Shown here: one piece after another, positions 38,191 to 45,920 of the stretch
Position numbering within the stretch: the stretch's first letter is position 1
Layout: every line of letters begins with the position of its first letter
DNA from: Rhodospirillales bacterium
GTDB taxonomy: Bacteria; Pseudomonadota; Alphaproteobacteria; UBA828
Length of the DNA stretch: 63,481 nucleotides
NCBI GenBank assembly: GCA_028818855.1
Contig: JAPPMY010000004.1
Location: 1 to 63,481 of the forward strand
Reading direction: 5' to 3'
The notes under the pieces: model-generated
The model's database searches: none
The model's input: only the letters and a program-made list of their open reading frames with translations
What the model was told of the DNA's origin: nothing
Translations under genes and position numbers: made by a program

Positions 38191-38540
38191 ATGGCTTCGG
38201 AGAGCGCGCGGCCGTCGGCATCGCCCAGGCGGGCGAGCCAGCCCGCGTCCCGGCCGCAGGCGCGGGCCGTGAGTTCCAGCCAGAGAGCCGCATGGGTGGC
38301 GAGCACGCTCTCGATTTCGAGCGCATCCGGCCCCTCCCCTTGGGCGCTCGCACCGTCGCCCCTCTCCGGCACCAGCGCCGCGAGCGCCGCGATCAACGGT
38401 CGGGCCAGCGCCGTCGCCTCGAGCCCTTCGCGGAAGCGGAACTCCCGCACGTTGAGCGAAACCTCGGCGCCGCCGTCAGGATCACGCACCGCCACGTCCC
38501 GATCCGGAAAAAGCACCGAGAGCTCGTCCACGTCCATCAT
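38031..38540 (-). CDS. Phage tail assembly chaperone (G-type)
   Basis: This 169-residue cytoplasmic chaperone probably coats the tape measure before tube polymerisation. The N-terminus MMDVDELSVLFPDRDVAVRD and the helical middle (LATHAALWLELTARACG) fit tail chaperones, and its place between tube and tape-measure genes matches lambda G. The ATG overlaps the tube stop (ATGA). A run of eight T at codons 124-126 marks the probable slip site. The 43 codons after it are low complexity (Ser/Pro/Ala) and end 70 bases before the tape-measure gene. Confidence 0.78.
   Translation of the reverse strand: MMDVDELSVLFPDRDVAVRDPDGGAEVSLNVREFRFREGLEATALARPLIAALAALVPERGDGASAQGEGPDALEIESVLATHAALWLELTARACGRDAGWLARLGDADGRALSEAMWAANGGFFLRRVVARVASRARGRGVSPSLSPACSTPSSAPATGAAISTSASA
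38163..38169 (-). promoter_or_regulatory. Predicted -1 ribosomal frameshift site (T-TTT-TTG)
   Basis: On the minus strand the heptamer T TTT TTG lies in the chaperone frame (codons TTT TTG). Slipping back one base keeps Phe-type pairing (TTT TTT) and enters the overlapping frame that ends four bases before the tape-measure ATG. This is the canonical layout of G/G-T frameshifting in tailed phages. No stimulatory structure was worked out. Confidence 0.6.
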
Positions 38541-39427
38541 GCTGCCTGCCCGTCGATGTAGAGCGCAGGCAAGCCGGCGCCCGGCTCCAGCATCGAGACG
38601 GCGAGGCGGATCTGCTGCTCGGACGAGCGTCCGTCGAGCAGGGTCAGCCCGCCGGCCGGCTGGATCGAGCAGCGCGGCGCATAGATGTTCCGCCCCTGAC
38701 CCTCGGCCGCGTCCTCGATGTAGCGAAAGGCGCCGATTAACTGTCGGAACGCGCCTTGCACCTGGTCCCGCGGCGCATCGTCGGGCGTGTAATCGACGGC
38801 GAGAGCGGTGCCGGCTTCGACGCCGGCCTTGGCTTCGTAGAGCGCGTGGTCGGGAGGCAGCCAGAAGATGCGGGCGCGGGCATAGTCCACCACGTACTGG
38901 CCCTTCTGCTCGGTCTCGCTGGCAGCGTTCCCGAATTGCCCGGCGGCGATCGCCTGCGTCGCCGTCACCGGCGCCTGCGCCGTGGTGGCGACGGTCACGG
39001 CTGCGATCGCAGCGGCCTTGTCGGCCGGCGCAGCCAGCCTGAGCACGCCGGCGGGCCGGTCGGCCCCGCCGAGCTGATACCATCGGCCGGGTCGCAGAAC
39101 GGCGGCCTCGCCCGAGACGTGGTCCGCAGCGTCGAGCCGTTTCACCTCGCCCACCGTGAAGAGCGCCAGGTTCTCCAAGCTGATGTCGTGGAGCGTGAGC
39201 CTCACGGTGCGCGTCACGCTGCGGGCGATGCGCGTAAGCTCGCGCGCGACGGGGCCCGAGCCGGAGAAGACCGTGGTTTCCTCGGTCGCGACCTCCAGCT
39301 CCGCCCCCACGGCATCGCCCAGGTAGCGCTCGCCCGTCGCAGCGCCTCCCTCGTGGATGTCGAGGTAGACTTCGCCGGCGCCGATGAGGATGTTGTCGGT
39401 GCGCTTGTCGATGCTTCGCGCGGTCAT
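38537..39427 (-). CDS. Phage major tail tube protein
   Basis: This 296-residue protein lies upstream of the tail chaperone. The beta-rich sequence (EVYLDIHEGGAATGERYLG, RTVRLTLHDISLENLALFTV, DYTPDDAPRDQV) and length match tube proteins that stack as hexamers. The ATG has a GGGAG ribosome site. Its stop overlaps the chaperone ATG. Recognition rests mainly on position and fold pattern. Confidence 0.75.
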   Translation of the reverse strand: MTARSIDKRTDNILIGAGEVYLDIHEGGAATGERYLGDAVGAELEVATEETTVFSGSGPVARELTRIARSVTRTVRLTLHDISLENLALFTVGEVKRLDAADHVSGEAAVLRPGRWYQLGGADRPAGVLRLAAPADKAAAIAAVTVATTAQAPVTATQAIAAGQFGNAASETEQKGQYVVDYARARIFWLPPDHALYEAKAGVEAGTALAVDYTPDDAPRDQVQGAFRQLIGAFRYIEDAAEGQGRNIYAPRCSIQPAGGLTLLDGRSSEQQIRLAVSMLEPGAGLPALYIDGQAA

Positions 39428-39439
39428 TCGCGTGTCTCC

Positions 39440-39916
39440 CTATTCAGCTTCCACGACGCCGGCGCGGGCGACGCGGCGGATTTCGTACTCGTCCAGCCAC
39501 TGGAGGCGCCCGTCCTCCAGCGAGACCAGCCGCCCGCGGCGGAAGGAGAGAACCTCGCGCTGGCCGGCCGGCGCCCAGCCCGCGAGCGCCTGCCGTGCGC
39601 GGGCGAGCAGGGCGGAGAGGCGCTCGCGCCCGCGCACGCCGCCGCGGTCGTTGGGCGCCGCGACCATCACCGAGACGCCGATGCGCACGACATGCTGCAC
39701 GGGCGCGCTTTCGACCCGGCCCGTCGTGCTGCTCTCCGCTTCGTCCGAGATCGGCAGCACAAGCGCTGCCGGGGTCTTCGGCCAGGCCGTCAGCACCGCC
39801 GCATCGAGCGCGCTGAGAACGGCGGCGAAGACCGGCGCGCCGTCGTCCGCCGCGAGAGCCGCGAGCCGTTCCGCCATCGCGTCGGCGAGGTGCATTTCGA
39901 GCGCTGCGAGAGTCAT
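39440..39916 (-). CDS. Phage tail terminator/completion protein (Mu gp37-like)
   Basis: This 158-residue protein resembles tail terminator proteins of Mu-like phages (VQHVVRIGVSVMVAAPNDRG, LEDGRLQWLDEYEIRR), which cap the tube and join it to the head. The ATG overlaps the stop of the gpG-like gene. Longer upstream extensions are the other frame of that gene. Confidence 0.75.
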   Translation of the reverse strand: MTLAALEMHLADAMAERLAALAADDGAPVFAAVLSALDAAVLTAWPKTPAALVLPISDEAESSTTGRVESAPVQHVVRIGVSVMVAAPNDRGGVRGRERLSALLARARQALAGWAPAGQREVLSFRRGRLVSLEDGRLQWLDEYEIRRVARAGVVEAE

Positions 39917-40362
39917 GTGCCCGCCCTTTCGATGGCGCGGGCGACGATGCGAAGGATGGCGGCGCTGTCGCGCTCGTCGACGCCGAGGTAGGGCCGCGCG
40001 GGGATCTTCGCCCGCCGCTTCCTGCCGGCACGGCCGCCGAACTGGTGAATCGCGGCGTAGAGAACGTCCGTCCCGACCTCGACCCCTCGCCCACCGTCGG
40101 TGAGCGTGTGCGTGATCGAGCCGCGCAGGCGGCCGGTATCCGTGAGTGTCCGGTTGCCCTCGGCAATCGCGCGCGCGCTTTTGAGCCAGGGCGTGCCGTC
40201 CGGCGCGCGTTCGTTCTCGAAGCGCCGGTGCGTGGCGGCGACCATGTACCTGCCGATCCGGTCCATGACGTCGCCGGGGTGCGACAGCACCGTCGCCAGG
40301 CGCGCGAGCGTTCCGTCGCGCACCGCGATGTCCACCACGACGCTGCCCCCCTGCCCTGCCAT
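39913..40362 (-). CDS. Phage virion morphogenesis protein (Mu gpG-like)
   Basis: This 149-residue protein matches the phage virion morphogenesis family: PWLKSARAIAEGNRTLTDTG, LRGSITHTL, YAAIHQFGGRAGRKRRAKIP and ARPYLGVDE are hallmarks. It works in head completion and head-tail joining. The ATG overlaps the upstream TGA (TGATG). Confidence 0.88.
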   Translation of the reverse strand: MAGQGGSVVVDIAVRDGTLARLATVLSHPGDVMDRIGRYMVAATHRRFENERAPDGTPWLKSARAIAEGNRTLTDTGRLRGSITHTLTDGGRGVEVGTDVLYAAIHQFGGRAGRKRRAKIPARPYLGVDERDSAAILRIVARAIERAGT

Positions 40363-40763
40363 CACAGCCCCGCCAGACTGTCGGGGGTGAGCGAGGGCGT
40401 TGCGCCACGATGCGCAGCCGTGTCGCGCCGGGGTGCCGGGCGGCCCGAGTCGTCGAGGAGCGCTTCCTCCCCGGCGGCCAGACGGGCGAGCGCCGACCGG
40501 GCCCGCTCGGCCCGCGCATCGACTTCGGCAGACGAGACGTCGTCGTAGAGCGCACGCCGCGCGAGATCGCAAGCGACGCCCACGAGCCGCGGCCAGGGGC
40601 CGCCGGCGAGCGGCAGGCGATAGGCAGCGGCGAGTGCTGCGTCGATCTCGGCCGCCGCGTCCGCGAGCGCGGACTCGATGCGCTCCGCCTGCATCCCGGC
40701 GAGGTCCAGCGCCTCCTCGGCGCCGAAGCGCGCCTCGAGATCCGCGCGCGCCGCGTAGGTCAT
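40362..40763 (-). CDS. Phage head-tail connector, DUF1320 (Mu gp36-like)
   Basis: This 133-residue protein begins MTYAARADLEARFGAEEALD, the signature of DUF1320/gp36. ALADAAAEIDAALAAAYRLP and VGVACDLARRALYDD follow the family. It is probably an adaptor at the portal or head vertex. ATG start overlapping the stop of the 321-residue gene. Confidence 0.88.
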   Translation of the reverse strand: MTYAARADLEARFGAEEALDLAGMQAERIESALADAAAEIDAALAAAYRLPLAGGPWPRLVGVACDLARRALYDDVSSAEVDARAERARSALARLAAGEEALLDDSGRPAPRRDTAAHRGATPSLTPDSLAGL

Positions 40764-41725
40764 GCGCGCATCCCCTGGACCTGGGCGGGCGTAAGCGGCG
40801 CCTCGTAGCGGTCGCGCCGTCGATGAGCCAGGCGGATGGCGACGCCGTTGATCGTTTGGCGCAGGCCGTCGAGCGCAGGCTCGCCGAACGCGCGCAGCGT
40901 GCCGCCGCGCTTGCCCCGGTCGATCAGCACCAGCCGGGCCGCGAAGCGCGGCGCGGTTTCCGCCGTCGGTGTCAGGATCGTCCTGCCCCACCGGCGCGCG
41001 CGGACCTTCCAGACCACCCGGTGGCCGGTGTCCTCCGCGCGAGGGGCCGCCTCGTCTTCATTGTCCGCGCGCTCGACCGGCTTGCCGTCGGGGCCGAGGG
41101 CGGCTTCCTCGTACACCCGCCGGATTTCGTTCTCATAGACCGCGATGCGCGCCTCCACCCGGGCGCTCGCCCGCCTGGCTTCATCCGGCGTCTCCGTTAC
41201 GCCGGCCTCCGCCATCGCGTTCTGGCGCCGGGCTTCCTCCTCGCGTTCGCGCTGGATGGCGTCGGCCATGCGCGCCGCGTATTCGCGCGCGGCCGCGCGG
41301 CGGGCGGCACGTTCCGCCTCTTCCGCCTCCAGCGTCATCCGCTCGCACGCGTCCCGCACCTCGTCCGGCAATGCCGGCTGCGGATAGTCGATGCGCTTGC
41401 GTGGCGTGTGCGTCGGCACCGTCTGACGGGCGCGGGCGGCGTAGTCGAGCACCGCCAGCAGCGTCACCGACGGCTGGTCCGCGACTCGCCGCTCGGCGCC
41501 CTGCAGGTCGCGCATCTCCGGGATGATCCGCTCGAACAGCGTCCGGCTCATGGCCGCGCCACGCAGCCACCCGGTCCACGAGTCCCGGATCTCGCAGTAC
41601 GCGTGGACCATGTTGAGCAGGCGCTCGGCGTGCCGGCAGACCCCGCCTTCGGCTTGGCTCTGGCGCGGGTCCGCCGGCGAATAGCCAAGGCCGCAGAGAT
41701 GATCCGGCGGGCGGGCTTGAGCCAT
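40760..41725 (-). CDS. Phage protein of unknown function with coiled coil (321 aa)
   Basis: Not recognised. Residues about 110-200 form a strong charged coiled coil (RMTLEAEEAERAARRAAAR, REREEEARRQ). The C-terminus is basic and beta-rich (RWGRTILTPTAETAP). It lies between the capsid and gp36-like genes, where Mu-like phages carry head or connector genes. A structural or morphogenetic role is inference. It starts four bases after the capsid stop. Confidence 0.7.
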   Translation of the reverse strand: MAQARPPDHLCGLGYSPADPRQSQAEGGVCRHAERLLNMVHAYCEIRDSWTGWLRGAAMSRTLFERIIPEMRDLQGAERRVADQPSVTLLAVLDYAARARQTVPTHTPRKRIDYPQPALPDEVRDACERMTLEAEEAERAARRAAAREYAARMADAIQREREEEARRQNAMAEAGVTETPDEARRASARVEARIAVYENEIRRVYEEAALGPDGKPVERADNEDEAAPRAEDTGHRVVWKVRARRWGRTILTPTAETAPRFAARLVLIDRGKRGGTLRAFGEPALDGLRQTINGVAIRLAHRRRDRYEAPLTPAQVQGMRA

Positions 41726-41728
41726 GGC

Positions 41729-42703
41729 TCAGGCCACCGCGTCGCGCCAGAGGTAGCCGGCACGGCCGTAGGCCACCAGCTCCTTGACGCATTCGCTGAC
41801 CTTCACGACCGTGGACCCCCGGTTGACGCCGCGCGCGGGCTCCTCGTATGTGCCCACCTGCAGCCCGCCGAGAGCGTCGGCGGTCCAGCAGAACTTGGGC
41901 ATGCGGTCGCGGGCGGACACCATGTCGTGCCGCACGTGGATGGCGCACGCGTGCTTGCCCCAGAGGCGGGCGAAGGAATCGGCCTGGCCGCGCTTGGCGC
42001 TCTGGTACCAAGCCTTGCCCACCAGCACGCGGTCGACCTCGAAGAGCTCGGCGACTGCCTCCTTCATCACGATGCCGGAAGCCTGGTCGCCGGCGCCGGT
42101 GGCGGTCACGGCCTCGACGATCTTCGGGTGCTGGCGCAGGGCCGTCCACACCTTCTGGCCGAACACCAGCGTGTTGGGCCGCACCAGCGGCACGTCGAGG
42201 GCCTCCAGGATCGCCTTGCGGGGATTGGAGTTGGCGTGACTCCACTGCGCATTGCCGTTGAGCGCCGTGGAATGGCCGGCCGCGTAATTGGCCGCGGTCG
42301 TCACCAAGTCGGCGACACGCCGCTCGCGGGCGAGCTTCACCAGCTCCGCGGTCGAGATCGCCGCCTGCTCCAGCGGGTCGTAGGCGACCTCCTGGGCGTG
42401 CGCCTCCTCGATGTCGCGTGAGGGGACGGGGTCTTCGAGGCCGTAGTCCACGACGCTCGCCGTGGTGTCCGTGGCGCCGAACTCGACCTGGTTGAGGTGG
42501 CCTGCGCGGGAAGCCCGCACGTCCGGAATGGTGAGCAGGTCCTCTTCGCTAAGGGTCGTGTAGGTGAACTTGAACCCGGTGCGAACGCGCGGGCAGACCT
42601 CGTCGGCGATCAGGCCGGCGGGCATCGCCGCCTGCGCGATCTGCGTGAGCCGGGTCTGGACCTCGTAGGGGCCGGAAGCGAGCTGGGCGGTTTGGTGATC
42701 CAT
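41729..42703 (-). CDS. Phage major capsid protein
   Basis: This 324-residue protein lies after the DUF2190 gene. The N-terminal part (ADEVCPRVRTGFKFTYTTLS, DPVPSRDIEEAHAQEVAYDP) and the C-terminal TVVKVSECVKELVAYGRAGY are consistent with HK97-fold capsid proteins of Mu-like and marine phages. The ATG at 42703 is preferred. The longer frame upstream runs through the DUF2190 gene. Confidence 0.8.
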   Translation of the reverse strand: MDHQTAQLASGPYEVQTRLTQIAQAAMPAGLIADEVCPRVRTGFKFTYTTLSEEDLLTIPDVRASRAGHLNQVEFGATDTTASVVDYGLEDPVPSRDIEEAHAQEVAYDPLEQAAISTAELVKLARERRVADLVTTAANYAAGHSTALNGNAQWSHANSNPRKAILEALDVPLVRPNTLVFGQKVWTALRQHPKIVEAVTATGAGDQASGIVMKEAVAELFEVDRVLVGKAWYQSAKRGQADSFARLWGKHACAIHVRHDMVSARDRMPKFCWTADALGGLQVGTYEEPARGVNRGSTVVKVSECVKELVAYGRAGYLWRDAVA

Positions 42704-42713
42704 GGTGATTCCC

Positions 42714-43070
42714 TCAGTGGAGACCGGGCGCGAGCAGCACCTGGCCGATGTCGCCTGCGACGCCGGAGACCTCGGCGATGCCAATGACGCGGTTGCCGTC
42801 GGTAGCGGTCACCGCCTTGCCGTCGGCGTCCGCCGTGAGCAGCGCGCCCCGCGCGACGTTGCCGCCGTACTGGATGTCGGCGATGCCGGCGCGGGCGATC
42901 TCGACGCGACCGCCCGAGGCTGCCGACGCCCGGCCGGAGACCCCGACGTGGGCGTCCCCTGCCGCATCGGACTGCACCACCTTGCCGTCCGCGTCGCCGT
43001 ACTTGACGATCCGGTGCGAGGCGACGGCGCCGCCGGCGTCCGCCGCTCGCCACATCAGAACATGACTCAT
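42714..43070 (-). CDS. DUF2190 family capsid decoration protein
   Basis: This 118-residue beta-rich Ala/Gly protein has the pattern YGDADGKVVQSDAAGDAHVG and GALLTADADGKAVTATDGNR typical of DUF2190, a family of capsid-stabilising proteins next to major capsid genes. It has ATG with a GGAGG ribosome site and overlaps the protease stop. Confidence 0.82.
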   Translation of the reverse strand: MSHVLMWRAADAGGAVASHRIVKYGDADGKVVQSDAAGDAHVGVSGRASAASGGRVEIARAGIADIQYGGNVARGALLTADADGKAVTATDGNRVIGIAEVSGVAGDIGQVLLAPGLH

Positions 43071-44206
43071 TGCGTTCCTCCTCCGATGCCGAGTCCGCGC
43101 CTGGCGCGCGCCCGGTCAACGGCTTCGGCGGGTGTGAGGGTGATGCCCCTCTCCGCCTCAGCCGCCATCAACGTGCGGGCCTCGGCAGCGATCCGTTCGC
43201 TGTCCTCGCCCGTACCGTCGTGAGAGCCCGTGAGGGCCGATGCGCCCGGCACCGGGCCGCCCGCGAGCGTCCGGTAGTCGACGCGCCCGGGCAGGCCCTC
43301 GATGAATCGTTCGAGAATGGCGGCAGGCGGCATTCGCTCCTCGTCGCCCGAATCGGATGCGAACGAGACCGTGATGCAGCCGTCGTCGCCGCCCGCGCCG
43401 TCCCCGCCCCGCTCACTTTCGAGCGCGGCGAACAGGGCGATGAGTGCCGGCCGCTCCGCAGGCAGGATTCGCCCCGCCTGCACGTGGGGCGCAATCGCTG
43501 CTTCCGCCGCCCGGCAGAGGTCGTCCGCCGCGGCGGCTTCCTCCCGGGCGCGCAGCGCGTCCTCCCGCGCCGCGAGCGAGGCTTCCCGCTCGGCGAGCGC
43601 GACACGGCCCCCGTCTCCCGCTTCGCCGTCGGGAGAAGTGACAGGATTGTTATCGCCGCGCTCATCGGCCTCTCCCCGCCCCTGGGGCGCGGAGAGCGAG
43701 ACGAGGCTGTCGCCGTCTTCGTCTCCTCCCGGCTCCAGGGAGCGGAGAGAGTCGGGGTGATGGGCGTGTGATTCGTCCGGCGCCTCGGCCTCGCCATCGT
43801 CGGTGAAGACGACGACCGTCTCGGGCGCGGCTGCGAAGCGGGTCGGCGCAAGCCCCGGCACTGCCGGCGCGCGGCCGCCCAGGAATCCGACGTGGCGCAA
43901 CGCATCGCCCTGGAGAGCGATGGAGCGGCCGCTGTAGCGTCCCGCCTCCACCGCCTCCCGGAAGGAGGGAGCGATGTCGCGGAGCTTCGCCTGCAGCCGG
44001 TCGCCGACGCGGCGCAGCCCTTCGATCCACGCATAGGCAGGTGCGTCGGCTTCGGGATGGCCGATCACGACCGGCGCCGGATCCGCGGTGGCGTGCGTCA
44101 CCACGATGCGGTCAAGCCGTTCCTCGTCGAGGCGCACGTCGTGACCCTGCATGTCGCGCCAGGTGCCGGAGCGGCAAATGTCGATCCACCCGTCGAGCGC
44201 ACTCAT
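43067..44206 (-). CDS. Phage prohead protease/scaffold (Mu gpI-like)
   Basis: This 379-residue protein has an N-terminal protease domain with GHPEADAPAYAWIEGL, EAGRYSGRSIAL and LRHVGFLGG, and a C-terminal coiled coil (AEREASLAAREDALRAREEA) like the internal scaffold of Mu gpI. It trims and shapes the prohead. ATG start overlapping the stop of a tiny upstream frame (TGATG). Confidence 0.8.
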   Translation of the reverse strand: MSALDGWIDICRSGTWRDMQGHDVRLDEERLDRIVVTHATADPAPVVIGHPEADAPAYAWIEGLRRVGDRLQAKLRDIAPSFREAVEAGRYSGRSIALQGDALRHVGFLGGRAPAVPGLAPTRFAAAPETVVVFTDDGEAEAPDESHAHHPDSLRSLEPGGDEDGDSLVSLSAPQGRGEADERGDNNPVTSPDGEAGDGGRVALAEREASLAAREDALRAREEAAAADDLCRAAEAAIAPHVQAGRILPAERPALIALFAALESERGGDGAGGDDGCITVSFASDSGDEERMPPAAILERFIEGLPGRVDYRTLAGGPVPGASALTGSHDGTGEDSERIAAEARTLMAAEAERGITLTPAEAVDRARARRGLGIGGGTQ

Positions 44207-44394
44207 CACGCGCCCTCGCACGAGTAGAATTGAATGGGTACGCCCCCGGGCATGCGGAAGCGGTGGATCGCGGCCCCATGCGCGCGGTATCGAAGTGCCG
44301 CGCCTCGGGCCGGGTGGCAGGTGGGCGATGGAGCGTTCAGAGCGTTCATGGCGCGGACAATGCCTCGCGCCGGATCGTCTGTGCACCGCACCAT
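44206..44394 (-). CDS. Possible small phage protein (up to 62 aa)
   Basis: This small frame ends in TGATG, overlapping the protease start exactly as the real gene pairs downstream do. That is the main argument for it. The sequence is Arg/Pro-rich, three Cys and a His are scattered (RCTD, TCHP, YSCE), and no family is recognised. It may be the tail of a deleted gene. Upstream DNA to about 44570 has no other supportable gene. Confidence 0.3.
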   Translation of the reverse strand: MVRCTDDPARGIVRAMNALNAPSPTCHPARGAALRYRAHGAAIHRFRMPGGVPIQFYSCEGA

Positions 44395-44573
44395 GGTCCG
44401 GGGTGAAAGCCGGGCGTCGCGGCTTGGTTACCTACCCCTGATGCCGCTTCTTCGCGTGGATTGGGATCACTTGAATTCGACTATATGCAGGGACGCGCGC
44501 GCACATGCCCACCGTAATTTATCGCGACTGAGGCCGAGATAACCTCGGTCCAGCCCGATTCCGATCGTACAAA

Positions 44574-44593
44574 TCTCCCCAATTTGGGGGAGA
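44574..44593 (-). terminator. Hairpin after the 96-residue gene
   Basis: Perfect 7-bp stem (TCTCCCC / GGGGAGA on the plus strand) with a 6-base AT loop, starting 15 bases beyond the stop. On the minus strand it is followed by TTTG, so it is a weak-tailed intrinsic terminator. Confidence 0.5.
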
Positions 44594-44607
44594 TAAAATT
44601 CACGCAA

Positions 44608-44898
44608 CTATTTTCTTGCCGGCTCGCAAACGAGGCGGTGACGACCGCGCCGAAGCAGATACCCACCGCGCGGAATCGCCAGCGTACCTTCCCGGATGAG
44701 CGGCCAGAGCATATCGACGACCAGCGCCGCGTCATGGTCCACTTTAACCTCGATGGGCTTCGGTAGCGTGGCATACCAGGCAGCGAACGCGCGCTCGCCA
44801 ATCTCATCGCCCACGGACTTCCGCAGTGTGTCCAGCTTGCGTCTCTGGCCCTTCGTTAATGTGCTCTCGTCGAACCTTGCCATCGACCGTCCTGCCAT
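44608..44898 (-). CDS. Small basic protein of unknown function (96 aa)
   Basis: Not recognised. It has a strong GGAGG ribosome site before the ATG and a terminator-like hairpin after it, so it is probably a true single-gene unit. Features are TKGQRRKLDTLRKSVGDEIG, then FAAWYATLPKP, VDHDAALVVDMLWPLI and a basic end (LRRGRHRLVCEP). It lies in AT-richer DNA between the phage module and the SDR gene. It could be a phage regulator or a gene of the integration border. Confidence 0.6.
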   Translation of the reverse strand: MAGRSMARFDESTLTKGQRRKLDTLRKSVGDEIGERAFAAWYATLPKPIEVKVDHDAALVVDMLWPLIREGTLAIPRGGYLLRRGRHRLVCEPARK

Positions 44899-45134
44899 GA
44901 ACTTACCTCCGTCGAATGCGATTATTTTGTGAATTTTTTGCCATATAGCAGACATGAAGTCGCTTGAAAGCAGCAGATGCAACGATATTCACTATAGGCA
45001 TACCAATCCATGTTGGGGGTATATTTGCAAGTCATTAGGCTAAAGAGAAATTTGGGGATAGGGCGTGTAGAATAACCAACAAGTCACGGGAGTTTTTCCC
45101 TAATATGCGGACAAAATGTTCGTCTTCTATGCCG
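44899..45134. other. AT-rich gene-free space at the prophage border
   Basis: Clearly lower GC than its surroundings, with runs such as GTGAATTTTTTGCCATATAG. It should hold the promoter of the 96-residue gene, but no confident -35/-10 pair was seen. It may mark one end of the inserted DNA. Confidence 0.5.
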
Positions 45135-45920
45135 CTATTGCGCGGTCCAACCGCCGTCGATCAACAAACTGGCGCCCGTTATCAGGCTGGCTGCGTCGCT
45201 TGCCAGGAACACAACGGCGCCCATCACGTCGGTAAGCGCGCCGAGACGCCCGAGCGCAATCCGGCTCAGCGTGTCCTCCTTAAATGCGGGGTTTTCGAGA
45301 AACGGCACGGTCATCGGCGTGGAAATGAAGGTCGGACCGATGGCGTTGACCCGAATGTTGTAGGGCGCGAGGTCCATCGCCATCGCCTTGGTCATGCCTT
45401 CGATCGCGTGCTTGGAAGCGCAGTAGACCGTGCGTCGCGGCCCGCCAACATGGCCCATCTGCGACGACATGTTGATGATGACGCCGCCCCGCTCCGCAGC
45501 GACCATCTCCCGCGCGACCGCCTGGGCGCAGAAATAGGCACCGCGCACGTTAATACCCATGACGGCGTCGAAATCTTCGACCGTCACGTCGAGCAAAGCA
45601 GCGGGGCGGTTGCCGCCGGCGTTGTTGACCAGGATGTCGACCGGCCCGAGCGCCGCGAGCACCAATGCCGCCCGCTCGACGTCGGCGAGGTCCAGGGGCA
45701 GGATCTCTGCCGCGCCGCCTGCCGCGTCGATCTCGCCCGCCACGCGCTCCAGCCCGTCGCCGCCTCTAGCGGCGAGCACGACGCGGGCGCCGGCTTCGGC
45801 GAGCGCGGCGGCGCAGGCGCGGCCGAGGCCGCGGCTCGCGCCGGTGACGAGCGCCCGCTTGCCGTCGAGACGAAAGGACGGAGTCTTCGGCAGCGCGCCC
45901 TCGTCCGAGAGATCAGGCAA
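45135..45920 (-). CDS. Short-chain dehydrogenase/reductase
   Basis: This 261-residue Rossmann-fold NAD(P) enzyme has the cofactor loop [18 protein letters not shown], catalytic Ser in NMSSQMG and YCASK as the Tyr-Lys pair. The C-terminal [10 protein letters not shown] is typical. The start is TTG, overlapping the histidinol-dehydrogenase-like stop by a few bases. No ATG or GTG is available before the cofactor loop. It is probably co-transcribed with that gene and acts on the same substrate. Substrate unknown. Confidence 0.88.
   Translation of the reverse strand: MPDLSDEGALPKTPSFRLDGKRALVTGASRGLGRACAAALAEAGARVVLAARGGDGLERVAGEIDAAGGAAEILPLDLADVERAALVLAALGPVDILVNNAGGNRPAALLDVTVEDFDAVMGINVRGAYFCAQAVAREMVAAERGGVIINMSSQMGHVGGPRRTVYCASKHAIEGMTKAMAMDLAPYNIRVNAIGPTFISTPMTVPFLENPAFKEDTLSRIALGRLGALTDVMGAVVFLASDAASLITGASLLIDGGWTAQ

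Larger units (their letters stand above)
29623..44394 (-). mobile_element. Prophage structural module (Mu-like head, siphovirus-type tail), incomplete
   Basis: About seventeen overlapping minus-strand genes run in phage order: protease/scaffold, decoration, capsid, connector genes, tail terminator, tube, chaperone, tape measure, tail tip, peptidase, J protein, collar fibre. Terminase, portal, integrase, repressor, holin and endolysin were not found inside or within the flanks shown, and no att repeats were noticed by eye. The frames are intact and coupled (ATGA/TGATG/GTGA). It could be a decayed prophage, a tailocin or a gene-transfer-agent-like cluster. Confidence 0.85.
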
